DNA of 64,000 bases from Elymus sibiricus (Eukaryota > Streptophyta > Magnoliopsida > Poales > Poaceae): assembly GCA_039707655.1 (NCBI GenBank), contig CM077665.1, positions 445,531,531 to 445,595,530 of the forward strand, in the 5' to 3' direction. The notes below the pieces were generated by a model, which had not been told where the DNA came from, made no database searches, and saw only the letters and a program-made list of their open reading frames with translations. The position numbers and the translations under genes are program-made. The first letter of the stretch is position 1. Every line of letters starts with the position of its first letter. This document shows positions 22,294 through 31,824 of the stretch, piece by piece.

Positions 22294-22448
22294 TGTCTCG
22301 ATTAGTTCTCGAGTCTCGACATAGGGTTGTTACACAATCCGAGTGCACTTGGTATCAACTCAGCATATGAATATATTATTTTTCACCAAAAAGATCAAAC
22401 GGTCGAACATACTCTCTGTGCAACAAGTTTTGTTCTTTCGCACCCCTC

Positions 22449-22476
22449 ATAAAATATGGAGTACTCCATATTTTAT
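22449..22476. repeat. 28-bp perfect palindrome
   Basis: The stretch is identical to its own reverse complement, centred on gagtac at about 22460-22465. With flanking caccc (22441-22445) and gggtg (22479-22483) the fold extends to about 43 bp. It directly abuts the left end of the 509-bp inverted-repeat element. Confidence 0.9.
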
Positions 22477-22478
22477 AT

Positions 22479-22987
22479 GGGTGCTCTCCTAGTAGATGAC
22501 ATCCTTTCTCCCACTTTGAATTCGCGTTCCTTTGTGCTTTTTCCCTTACACTTGCATACATTAATTTATGTTCAAAATACATAAAATCATCCCCATTAAA
22601 TCATAAAAATACATAATGGTAACACCACACTACAATTGTAAGAAAATGCGCCAGTGCATTCGAAACTATCATTAGATTTATGTATCTAGAAGCAATGTTC
22701 TAGCTCGGTGCTGTCTCTTACCGTACCATCTCATATTTTTGACTAAGGCCGCATAATTAATGTGGAGAGATGATAAAACCCATATGTTATGTATGAAACC
22801 ATCTCTAAACACAATACATTACATATACCACGTATTATCCAATTACGCTTCACGATCTTCACAAAAGTGGGGGTATAATTTAGCAATACTTTTTATGAAG
22901 TTATTTTAATAAATATTAAACCAATATAAAATACAATGCATTGGGGTAGTTGTCTCTAAAATCACACCATCTACTAGGAGAGCACCC
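22479..22987. mobile_element. 509-bp element with perfect 20-bp inverted ends
   Basis: The left end gggtgctctcctagtagatg (22479-22498) and its exact reverse complement at 22968-22987 bound a non-coding AT-rich body. The structure is that of a MITE or other small DNA transposon. The superfamily is not clear: no TA, TAA, 8-bp or 9-bp target duplication is visible. Confidence 0.7.
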
Positions 22988-23287
22988 AAACAACCAATGC
23001 ACCTGTCCATGATGCTACATCAAAGGTTCGCTTCGAATTATGCAAACACACTCGTGGTCTACTCTTGTTGCTAATTTATTACAACAAATATCACCATTAT
23101 AGCAAATAAAAAACACACCTATAATTTATTTTTGGAATCATGATTAACAGTTATGATATCGTGGTCAATTGTGAATTTGTGATATATATATATATATAGT
23201 TCAACAAGATGACATTTGTATGCTGGTGTCAAAATGGTGAGTACCCAGCATATATTAACTAATATAAATTGTTTGGAGGAAAAACTA

Positions 23288-23391
23288 CTCCCTCCGTCCC
23301 AAATTAAGTGACTCAAAAATGACTCAAGTTTGTACTAACTTTAGTACAAAATTGAGTCATTTTTGAGTCACTTATTTTGGGACGGAGGGAG
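23288..23391. mobile_element. Stowaway MITE (104 bp)
   Basis: The sequence begins CTCCCTCCGTCCCAAATTAA and ends with the reverse complement. It folds into one long hairpin and is flanked by TA at 23286-23287 and 23392-23393. It lies just 3' of the intact MATH-BTB gene (about 70 bp beyond the stop codon), so it may sit in its 3'UTR. Confidence 0.95.
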
Positions 23392-23462
23392 TACTTTTCT
23401 TCCTAAGGAGCAGATATATATTTTTCTGAGCAAGACACTCAATAAAAGAAGTAGCAATCTAT

Positions 23463-24551
23463 TTATGCAATTGAGCCGTCAACTTGAAATGAAGACTTTG
23501 ATCTGCCGATCCTACGTGTCATCTCCCATAGTTCCACTACAGCCAAAGGACAGGTTGCTTTGAGCTCAGCGTATCCCTGACTTGCGATCATATCATCCAG
23601 CTCTGTTGTACTCAAAGACCCAATAAACCGAACACAAGCATCATTCAACTTACCACATTGATGCTGACCAGCCAAAGCCAATGTAGTTACCACGGTATTC
23701 ACATCAATGTTCTCACAAAGGATGCCCTCACATATAATCTTCAGCCTTTCCATGGCATACCGATCCGCAGCGACAAGCAAATGCCTGATGGTCTCCTGGT
23801 AGTCATCTTGGCCAAGATCATCCATGGCGGGCAGCGAATCGTTGTAGATAAAATGAAGCAGGACCTCAAACACGGCGGGCTGCATGTCACTGATGGTAAT
23901 ACGACTCATGTCCTTTGCTCTCATCGCTCCATACAGCTGAGCTTTGAAGACCGGCGACCGCATTGCGAGCACGATCTTGTGGGCAGGAAAATCCTCTCCT
24001 TCAACCTCGAGAACCACGTCGGTGCTCTCTTTCTCCCGCAACAACTTTCCAACATGCTCCGCGATGTCGGAAGGCGGCGCCTTAGCAATGGACTTCACAT
24101 TGTCGACGAAAGCGACGTCGGCGACGCACTCGATGGTGAGGCGATCATCGTGAAGGTAAGGCGATCTTTCGAGCTCGCTTCTTTTCATGAACTCGTGAAG
24201 GCCGACGCACCTTTTATCGGTGGTATTCAGGTCTTGTGTCCCCGTTGTCAAGGTACGCGGCGTCCCAGAGCCGGTGACGTCCACCAGACTGAGCTGGAAG
24301 GATGCCCTCACCTTAATGTCCTCGTTCCTGCTCATTAGGAAGACGTACGCCGCCACATGGTCTTTGCACAACTCGATGACTCCACCGGGGAAGAAGTGAA
24401 TCTGCCAGTCGTAGCCTCCGACGGCGAACACGGCCGATCTGCTGGCGACTGCGAGTCGCTCCCGTTGCAGGCTGTAGCCAGAGATCTCGAACACGTGAGA
24501 GCCCTGCACCGTCTTCGCGGCCGTGTTGGAGCTCTGCGCCGTCTTCGCCAT
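23463..24551 (-). CDS. MATH-BTB protein (BPM type), intact copy, 362 aa
   Basis: A single uninterrupted exon begins at an ATG in strong context (ggccATGGCG) and ends at 23463. The MATH domain is at about residues 18-144 (SHVFEISGYSLQRERL; AVFAVGGYDWQIHFFPGG; ASFQLSLVDVTG). A linker with RSPYLHDDRLTIEC leads into the BTB domain at about 162-283 (HVGKLLREKESTDVVLEVEG; FPAHKIVLAMRSPVFKAQLY; FIYNDSLPAMDDL; LLVAADRYAMERLKIICE). A C-terminal BACK-like helical tail follows (about 284-345). Length and order are normal for the family, which is greatly expanded in grasses. By family knowledge the BTB domain binds CUL3 and the MATH domain selects substrates for ubiquitination. It is the only undamaged member of the local array. 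Confidence 0.93.
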   Translation of the reverse strand: MAKTAQSSNTAAKTVQGSHVFEISGYSLQRERLAVASRSAVFAVGGYDWQIHFFPGGVIELCKDHVAAYVFLMSRNEDIKVRASFQLSLVDVTGSGTPRTLTTGTQDLNTTDKRCVGLHEFMKRSELERSPYLHDDRLTIECVADVAFVDNVKSIAKAPPSDIAEHVGKLLREKESTDVVLEVEGEDFPAHKIVLAMRSPVFKAQLYGAMRAKDMSRITISDMQPAVFEVLLHFIYNDSLPAMDDLGQDDYQETIRHLLVAADRYAMERLKIICEGILCENIDVNTVVTTLALAGQHQCGKLNDACVRFIGSLSTTELDDMIASQGYAELKATCPLAVVELWEMTRRIGRSKSSFQVDGSIA

Positions 24552-26713
24552 GGCCGCTTCGCTTGTCCGTCTTCGGATGGTGTGATTGCGATGCCGTCGC
24601 AGGGAACGGAGCAGATTCTTTGATTTTTTTGCTGGGATTTGTTCCGGGGAAGACGGCGCGATCGAGGACTTTGACTTCTATGTGGAACGGGAATAGGGGC
24701 GCTGGATTTGACCCCGATCGGAACACTCGGTTGTTCCCAACAGAAAATAAATAAGTTTTTTTTAGTTGAATGATGAATAGGTAATCTCGGCGCTGTCCGT
24801 TCTCCATCGGCCGTTGTAATCCATCCAGCCCAACTACAATGGGACTAGCCCAGTAGTGCTATGGTTCGTCCATAGCCCCCATAAGCGACGCTCCTATCTT
24901 CTTTTCGTAAATAGTAGCAACTCACTAACTATATTTTTCCTAAGCATGCAATGCTTCCATATCAACAAAACATACATGTCCGTCATGTCATTAGTCTACC
25001 AACCCACTAACTATTCTTTCCGGCAACACTTTCACATGAATAAATCATACATGACTGCCAAATCATTTGCCATCATATCATAATTAATTCACACAATTAT
25101 TCACGATCAACCTAATTATCAATGTTTTCAGTCTATCATCCGACAACGCACAGTTTATCTTCTAGTTCACTAAACTAGCTGTCTAGGAAATTTAAATATT
25201 TACAAGCATTGGTCGCTCTGCTCGTATACGTGACGCATTAAAGTTATTTTTTATTTTTATTTACATTTGGAAATAATCTAAACATATTTATTTTGAAAAT
25301 TACTTTACATACAATTTTGAAAGACGTTCATTGCACATTTAGGAAGTATTCACGCATGGTAAAAGATTTGTTTGCACAATTTTTAGAAAATGTGCGTCCA
25401 TTCGGAAAATATGTTCGTGCCATTTAAATAATGTTCATAAGTTTATAATCTGTTCATGATATATTTGAAAAATGTTTATGAAAATGTAAAAACTTGATCA
25501 TGTAGTTCATACAAAAATGTTTGTGCCATTAAAAACAATTCATGACATTCAAAATATTCACGCGTTTCAAAATATGTTTCATTTTACAAATGTCCAACAT
25601 TCAACATGTATTTTAAAAATGTTCAACATGTTTAAAAAAATGTTCAATCTGTATATGGATTTATTTCCAACATGTAATAAAAAATCGACATGTATTTAGA
25701 GCAATGAAAATTAAAGTAAAAATGAAAAACAAACATAAAAAAATGATACAGAAAAAACCCGCGTAGAGTCTTCCCGAAACGCGGTGAAGGTTCCACGAAA
25801 CGGGGCATAGCGACTAGTCAATGGGCACCTGATGGAGCGAGCACGCGGAAATGTGACCAGCCGTCGCTATGTGTCACGTGTTGGGTGCACCAGCGGCATC
25901 ATTTCTTTTGTTTTAGGATGCGGTTTATGTTGGATTTTGTTTTGTTTCTTCTAGATTATTTTGATTTTTCTTGTTTTGTATTTTATATTTCTTTCCGCTT
26001 TCTCGCGTGAATCATAGTGTGTGAAAAAGTACACATGTGCTCTGTGCTTTCTGAAAGTAAAGAAACTGAAAGGTACAGTTGTGTTTCATGGTGAATCACA
26101 ACTATGAGTCCTGCAAGTGTGCTTTTTGAAAAAAATGAAAAGCATAATTGTGCTCAAGCGTGAAGCACATATGCGCTTCCTAGAAAATGAAAAGCACATT
26201 CGTGCTTTACAGTGAATCACACCGTGCTTCCCAAAAAATTGACAAATCATAGTCGTGCTTTTCAGAAAAAGTGAAAAGCACAGTTGTGCTTCTTGTTTAT
26301 GGGGGTTTGGACTTTTTTATGTTTCGTGTTTTTTAGGATCACTTTTTGTTGGAGTTCTTTCCAAAAAAAGTGTTCGGCCAAACCTACTAATATGGGATCC
26401 AATTTCAAAGATATCGACGCGAGAAACACAAGGTGAAAGTGGTTCTCGATTTAAACACACGGTTAAAGAGATAAAACATTTTAGAAGAACGAATCTATGA
26501 AAAAGCCACAAAACTCTTTGATTGTGAAATTCTTATACATGCAGTGCGCCAGTTGCAAGTAAAAATGGCGATGGGGAGTGACATTTGCAAAGGGCACACT
26601 CCAATTATTGATTTGCTTAGAACCTTTTCGAAACCGTTGCTATCACTTATTGGGCTAGCCCACTTACGTTGATCCCTGTAAGCGAGCATGTTTTTTCACG
26701 TTGATCCCTATAA
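24552..26713. other. AT-rich intergenic sequence, no gene seen
   Basis: The first 200 bp are probably the promoter and leader of the MATH-BTB gene. After that the sequence is AT-rich with many short 'aatgttcaacatg'-type phrases (25300-25700). Degenerate repeats of gaaaagcacannngtgctt occur at about 26010-26295. No coding region is convincing. Confidence 0.5.
26010..26295. repeat. Degenerate repeats with gaaaagcac...gtgctt
   Basis: Four or five imperfect units of about 60-70 bp, each with a small gaaaagcaca / tgtgcttttc inversion, lie within AT-rich intergenic DNA. The family is unknown. Confidence 0.5.
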
Positions 26714-29011
26714 GGGTGTGTTTGGTTGCCCGCATCGATTTTGGCTGCATTGTATAGACTTCTTAGATGGGCCTGGCTGAGGAAAAACCTTTTAAAAACA
26801 CTATCTGCACATTGTTTGGTTGCCCGCATATAGGTTAGCTGCATGAGGGAACTATTTCTGACCCGTTGTTTGGTTGGCCGCATTGCATTAGGCGCACATA
26901 GGACACGCTGTTTTGTTGCAACCTGCGTTAGGTACTCTCACCACTTCTCACTAGGGGTGACCTTACCACACGCGATCTTAACAGTTTCACTCCTAGCTAC
27001 GAAACAAATTAAGGTTCATCCTTGCTACTATGAAATGTCAGTACACATTATTAAGAGCCATATGGTTGAATGGGGAAAATTCATCATCCATCCTCTTTCT
27101 CTTCCTCTTCTGCTGCTACTTCCTCTTGTGCTGCTGCTCTTGCTCTTCTTCTTCTCCAGATCCTTGTCTGGCCTCTGTTATCCCACATTGCCTGTGCCCA
27201 CTCCAGCCTTTTGTTTTTCCAGGGTTCGTTATCAAATGCCTCCACACCATGGCCACTGAGGTCAAGATCGTCGGGCATCACATCTCCCTCCTCGGGCACC
27301 AGTTCATCACAACCCAATTGCAGGATCCAGTTATGCAGAATGCAACATGCAAGAACAAGCCTAACCTGGGTAGGGTAAGGATGGAATGGCTTCTGATCCA
27401 GGATCTTGAACCTGTTCTTCAAAGCTCCAAATGCCCTCTCAACAGTTACTCTAAGGCTGGAGTGTTCGAGATTGAACAACTCCTGTGGAGTCCTAGGAAA
27501 GTTCCTACTAGCGAACTCGTTCAAATGGTACCTGGTTTTCCTGAAGGGTGGAAGAACACCTGGCCGACATGCAGAGCCAGCATCTCCTAGGTAGAACTTG
27601 TCATCAGGGATATTGATGCCATCATGACGACTCATGCTGTACTGAGTATGTTAGCATCATGTGCCGATCCTTCCCAGCCAGCCAGCACATATGTGAACTT
27701 CAGATCAAAGTCAACAGCAGCAAGCACATTCTGGCTTGTGAAGTGCTTCCTCCCCCTATATGGTGTAGCTTTTGAGCTCGGCACTTTGGCAGTGACATGA
27801 GTACTATCTATCACCTAGTGCAACCCTGAAATGACGATACAAGATTGTGTTAGTGCTCACCTTCAACAATCCAAGCATATCAAGCAATGAACTACATACT
27901 GCAGTGCTCACCTCGAAGTATGGATACCATCTTGGGCTAGTGCGAATCTTGGTAGGAGTCCGGCCAGTTGGTGACCTGATCATCTCTCCTCTGAGCTTCC
28001 CAATAGCATACATCACTTGCTTGAAGTACCTTGAGATGATCTCCATTGATCTCCTGAAAGTATTGTGCATAACCCTGAACCTCTGGTTATAGCCACCAAC
28101 ATAAAGGAGCATGGGCACTTGCTCGTACACACTGGTGTGGATGCTATCTTCTAGCAGCCCCCTGCTCCTGAAGGTCTGGAAAAGTCTGGCAAATGGTGCT
28201 CTTTTCATTTTAAGCATCCATAGAGCCTCTGTGTCGCTGCAGTTGTATATGTAGTTCAAATTCGCCATCTTCTCCTGCTCCCGCATAAGCATTGGAGCAT
28301 ATCTGATGACAGGTCTCTCACCACAATGCACAACTCTCTTGTGCATGAACATGACACATGCCTGAATCACAGCTAATAGTGCCGTTGCCTAAACTACCAG
28401 CTGCATCCGTGCATCCATAACCTAGTCCACATCGAGGGTGCGTTGAGAAATGGGGAAATCGATCCTACACTTTGCCTAACGGCCTAACAACGTACCTAAC
28501 ATAGGGGAAGAGGAGGTGTTGCTTACCGTCCTCAGAGACAAGGACGACGAAGGAGGGGGGGGGGCATGGCTGAGTCAAGGACGACCAGACGGTGGCCAAA
28601 TGGAAGGGGAGGAACGGCTCCTGCTGCCGGATCTACCGCTGCTGCCTCCGCTGCCATCGCCACTAGCACATATTTGAGTCGTCGACGCTGCCGGTGGTGA
28701 GGTTAGAGGAGGCGGCTGCCCTAGAGGTAGTGGTGACCGAGTAAATGGGTGTGTGTGGGTGGGGTGGGGGGTGAGCCTAGATTTGACGTCGTGCCACCGC
28801 GCCCGATTTCCATCTCCCGCCATCCCCACTTGCTTTAGCCCTGCCCCCCCCCGCATGCGAGCTTGCGATGCACTCAACCTGGCTCGCTAGAAACTGCGGG
28901 CTGCTGTAAGTTTCGTGTGGATGCGAGCCAGCCCACTATGTTCGCAACCAAACGCACATTTTGTGGCCCAACTGGGCTTGGTTGCGATTTTGTGGGCAAC
29001 CAAACACGCCC
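26714..29011 (-). mobile_element. PIF/Harbinger transposon (2,298 bp) with TAA target duplication
   Basis: The left end GGGTGTGTTTGGTTGCCCGC and the right end (reverse complement GGGCGTGTTTGGTTGCCCAC) form the terminal inverted repeat. TAA is duplicated at 26711-26713 and 29012-29014. The left subterminal region repeats tgtttggttgcccgcat near 26812 and tgtttggttggccgcat near 26866. A damaged Harbinger transposase lies on the minus strand. I found no second, Myb-like ORF of the kind autonomous PIF/Harbinger elements carry. Confidence 0.93.
27084..28370 (-). pseudogene. Harbinger (DDE_Tnp_4) transposase, frameshifted
   Basis: Minus-strand segments: 28370-27912 (CSDTEALWMLKMKRAPFARL; VMHNTFRRSMEIISRYFKQV), a likely 86-nt intron at 27911-27826 (GTGAGC...TTTCAG), 27814-27632 (IDSTHVTAKVP, first catalytic Asp; GWEGSAHDANIL) and 27635-27084 (DDKFYLGDAGSACRPGVLPP, second Asp; VERAFGALKNRFKIL, catalytic Glu). 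The triad residues remain, but two frameshifts, near 27811 just after the intron and near 27633, break the frame. The protein would have cut and pasted elements bearing these ends. The C-terminal tail is Ala/Glu-rich and acidic. Confidence 0.85.
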
Positions 29012-29014
29012 TAA

Positions 29015-31163
29015 GTGACCGCGGCGTGCGGCCGCCATCATGTATAGCATGGCTAGCAATAAGTGATGTTTAGCCTTTGCGAGCCAAGACGAAAAATTCA
29101 ATCCAATTCATTATTTTTTCTACTTTTTATTTTTATTTTTATTTTGTCCTTATTTTTCATTTAATTTCCCATTTTAATTAAGAATATGATTTTTATATAG
29201 ATGAACATTCTTGAAATAAATGAAGTACATATTTTTCTATAGAAATATAAGACATAATATTTTTTTAAATACACGATGAGCATACCGATTAACATTTTTG
29301 AACGAATATTTTTTAAATGTGCGATGACTATTTGTGAACATGTGATGGAAAGTTTGGAAATAGCTGATGCATATTTTTAGAATATGTGGCGATCATTTTT
29401 CATATACTCGATGTTCATTTTTTAAAAATCGAAATATTTTTTTTACCCAGTGATTTTTTTTAATACACAATGAACTGAAAAAAAAATGCAATGAACATTG
29501 TTACACATTCATACGTGAATATGTTTTTACGTTTTTCTGTATATTGTTTTCTCATTTACAAAAAAATTATTTAATAATTTAATCAAAATGTTTATGAAAA
29601 CATAAAATAAAGCATGGTCGTAAATAGCCCACCCTGTGCTTAGCCCATATACGGGGCTACAGCATTTCCGAGACAATTTGACACCGGGACTACAACATGC
29701 AAAACAATATATGCCGCGCAATGCGGTAAACTAATGCGACTCCGCACAGCTCCATTTCTTACTCTTTTTTTTCTGTTTCTGTTCCTTTTTGTTTTTCTTT
29801 TCTTTTTCGTTTTTTCTGTTTCTTTCTAACATTTTCGTTTCCTTTTTATTGAAATTTTTATTTTTAATTTTATTTACAAATTGATCAAAATTTTCAGATA
29901 TTGTCTTGAATTCAAAAAATATATCAATTTTCAAAATTTGTTCACAATTGAAAAAATGTCCGCGTTTCAAAACAAATCAGGGATTTCAAGAAATCTTTGC
30001 AGTTTGAAATGTTTGTTCAAAACTTCAAAAAGGTTACCGTTGTAAAATTTTGTTTGTAATTCAAAAACAGTTCTTGCTTTTTATAAAAGTTCAGGGAATT
30101 TTGAAAAATACTTGCGTTCTTGGTAGAAAACCTTCACCCAATTTTGAATTGTCAAGGCAAGAGCTTTATGTAAGAGTGGAAGCCCCAAAAGGTGAATTAG
30201 GGACCTATTCATTTGTCATTTGGGAGAATTTCCCTTTAAAAATAGTTCAGTATTTTAAAAATATGTACATTTTCGAAAAAAGCATAGATTCAAAAACTGA
30301 TTGTGTTTCAAAAAATGTTTGTGTTTTCAAATATTTGTTTGGGGATTTCCAAAAATATTTTGGTTTCAAAAAATGGTCACGTTTTCAGGAAACTTTTATA
30401 TTTTTAAGTTTCTGTTCAAAACTTCAAAATAAATTCCTGTTTTTGGAAAATAATCACTAGGGTCCAAAGATGTTTGGGAATTTTTAAAAGTCAAGTATTT
30501 AGAGAAGTGTTCATATTTTTGAAGAATATTAGTGAGTCAAAATGATTTTTGTTTTTTCATGAATAAAATCACATACGGTTTTTTTAAAATATGTTCAAAT
30601 CCGTCGCTGCTTATAGTTTTTAAAAAAATTGCGCTGCTGATTGCCTCAGAAAAATTTAGTGGTTTCAGTTGCTATTAGGCGCGCGCGCACACACACACAC
30701 ATTTGCTCGACCAGATTTAGTATTTTTTTTGCTCGACTAGCGCTAGGAAATGGGGCGGCCCAACAAGGTTACGTATTGTGTGCTTGACGAGTCTATTTGT
30801 CGCAAGTTGCGGCAGATAGGAGCTCCCCTAAGTTTCCCGGACCATTTAAAGCCACATGTAAAAAGAGTAGATAGACGAGCCTTTGTCTAAAAAAATATAG
30901 ACGAGCCTTGTTCGCGTTACTAGTGTTCCCGTCCCGAGGCGGAAACTTTTGCTCTCAGCGGTAGCGTCGACGTTGTGACTCTGTCTCAACTCGGCTTTGA
31001 AATATTGATACCTACGTCCTCAATCTCTCGGCAGCTAGCCTGTCTGGAGGTGGCAGGAATCTAGTGTTTTCCTGGCATCTTCTACATGCTAAGATTGTGT
31101 TTTTTTGGGTTCAACAAGCATTAGATTCAGGTTCTTATCGAGCGATGTCGAGGGTGCGCTGCA
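29015..31163. other. AT-rich intergenic sequence, no gene seen
   Basis: Mostly A/T-rich sequence with many homopolymer runs and 'ttcaaaaa'-type phrases. The 136-codon frame at 30050-30460 is compositionally random. A short CG/CA repeat lies at about 30680-30701. The last 150 bp (about 31010-31163) may be leader sequence of the older LINE that starts at 31164. Confidence 0.5.
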
Positions 31164-31276
31164 ATGAGTATCTTATGGTGGAATTGTCATGGATCGGGCA
31201 TCCCTGCGAAAATTAGAGAGCTCCGCCATCTTGCGAGGCAATTTTCCACAAAGGTGTTCTGCATAACTGAAACCCA
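31164..31276 (+). pseudogene. Older LINE ORF2 endonuclease fragment, part A
   Basis: MSILWWNCHGSGIPAKIREL and KVFCITET are the start of an L1-type apurinic endonuclease domain (the common plant form is a W-N-C-R-G start and ExxK/TQ). The frame is cut at 31276 by the LINE inserted at 31277 and resumes at 35540. Part of this fragment (31263-31276) is the target duplication. Confidence 0.8.
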
Positions 31277-31371
31277 CCTGATCCCCGCCGCGTGGGGCCT
31301 GCACGATCCCCGCCGCGCCCACGCCCCTGCATGCACCGCCAGCGGCTGAATCTGCGCCACGTGCTCTGGGC

Positions 31372-31782
31372 ATGCAAGCCATGCATGACCCCTCACCTTC
31401 TGCCCCTATTCTGGCTTGCTCCAACGGCTACCTGGAGTCCATCCAGACCACTTTGGCGCCTATTCTCACCACTCCCACTCCACGACGCAAGCGGGGCACG
31501 ATTCCACCCAATTTTACTCCAAGACGGAGCGGGCGCATTGCCGCCGCGGACCGGGGCCTGGATTCTGAGAACAAGGCCAATTGAGTCCTGCTCCTTCGCC
31601 TGGGCCTGCTTAAGGAGGATGAGCCCATCTCTGCTACCATCATCCAGCGATACACCAAGATGTTCGAGGAGCCCCTGGCGGTGGACGTTGTGCAGGCGTT
31701 TGCTGATTTTTACGGTTGGCGTGTACCCCCTGAGATGCCGGCGAGCCTTGTGCCGCCTTCGCCTGGCATCGCTGTAGTCTGA
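31372..31782 (+). pseudogene. LINE ORF1 remnant (C-terminal part)
   Basis: One frame reads through a basic Pro/Arg-rich region (TPRRKRGTIPPNFTPRRSGR), an in-frame TGA at 31582-31584, and then a conserved ORF1-like tail (KMFEEPLAVDVVQAFADFYG) ending at about 31782. Upstream sequence is missing because of 5' truncation. ORF1 proteins of plant LINEs bind RNA. The assignment rests on position before ORF2 and on the tail. Confidence 0.6.
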
Positions 31783-31824
31783 TCATCCCGTTTGGCCGTG
31801 TCCACCGCGCCCTAACCTTTCCCT

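Noticed and set aside
21213..22333. Complete LTR or TRIM with TG...CA ends around the unknown ORF
   Set aside because: The flanks show no 5-bp duplication and the MATH-BTB homology does not resume on the right side, so the boundaries are unsupported.
26843..27594. Plus-strand frames over the Harbinger element
   Set aside because: They are antisense to the transposase, whose motifs are clear on the minus strand.
30050..30460. 136-codon frame in AT-rich DNA
   Set aside because: Random composition, no domain, no homologous neighbour, and the surrounding sequence is typical intergenic DNA.
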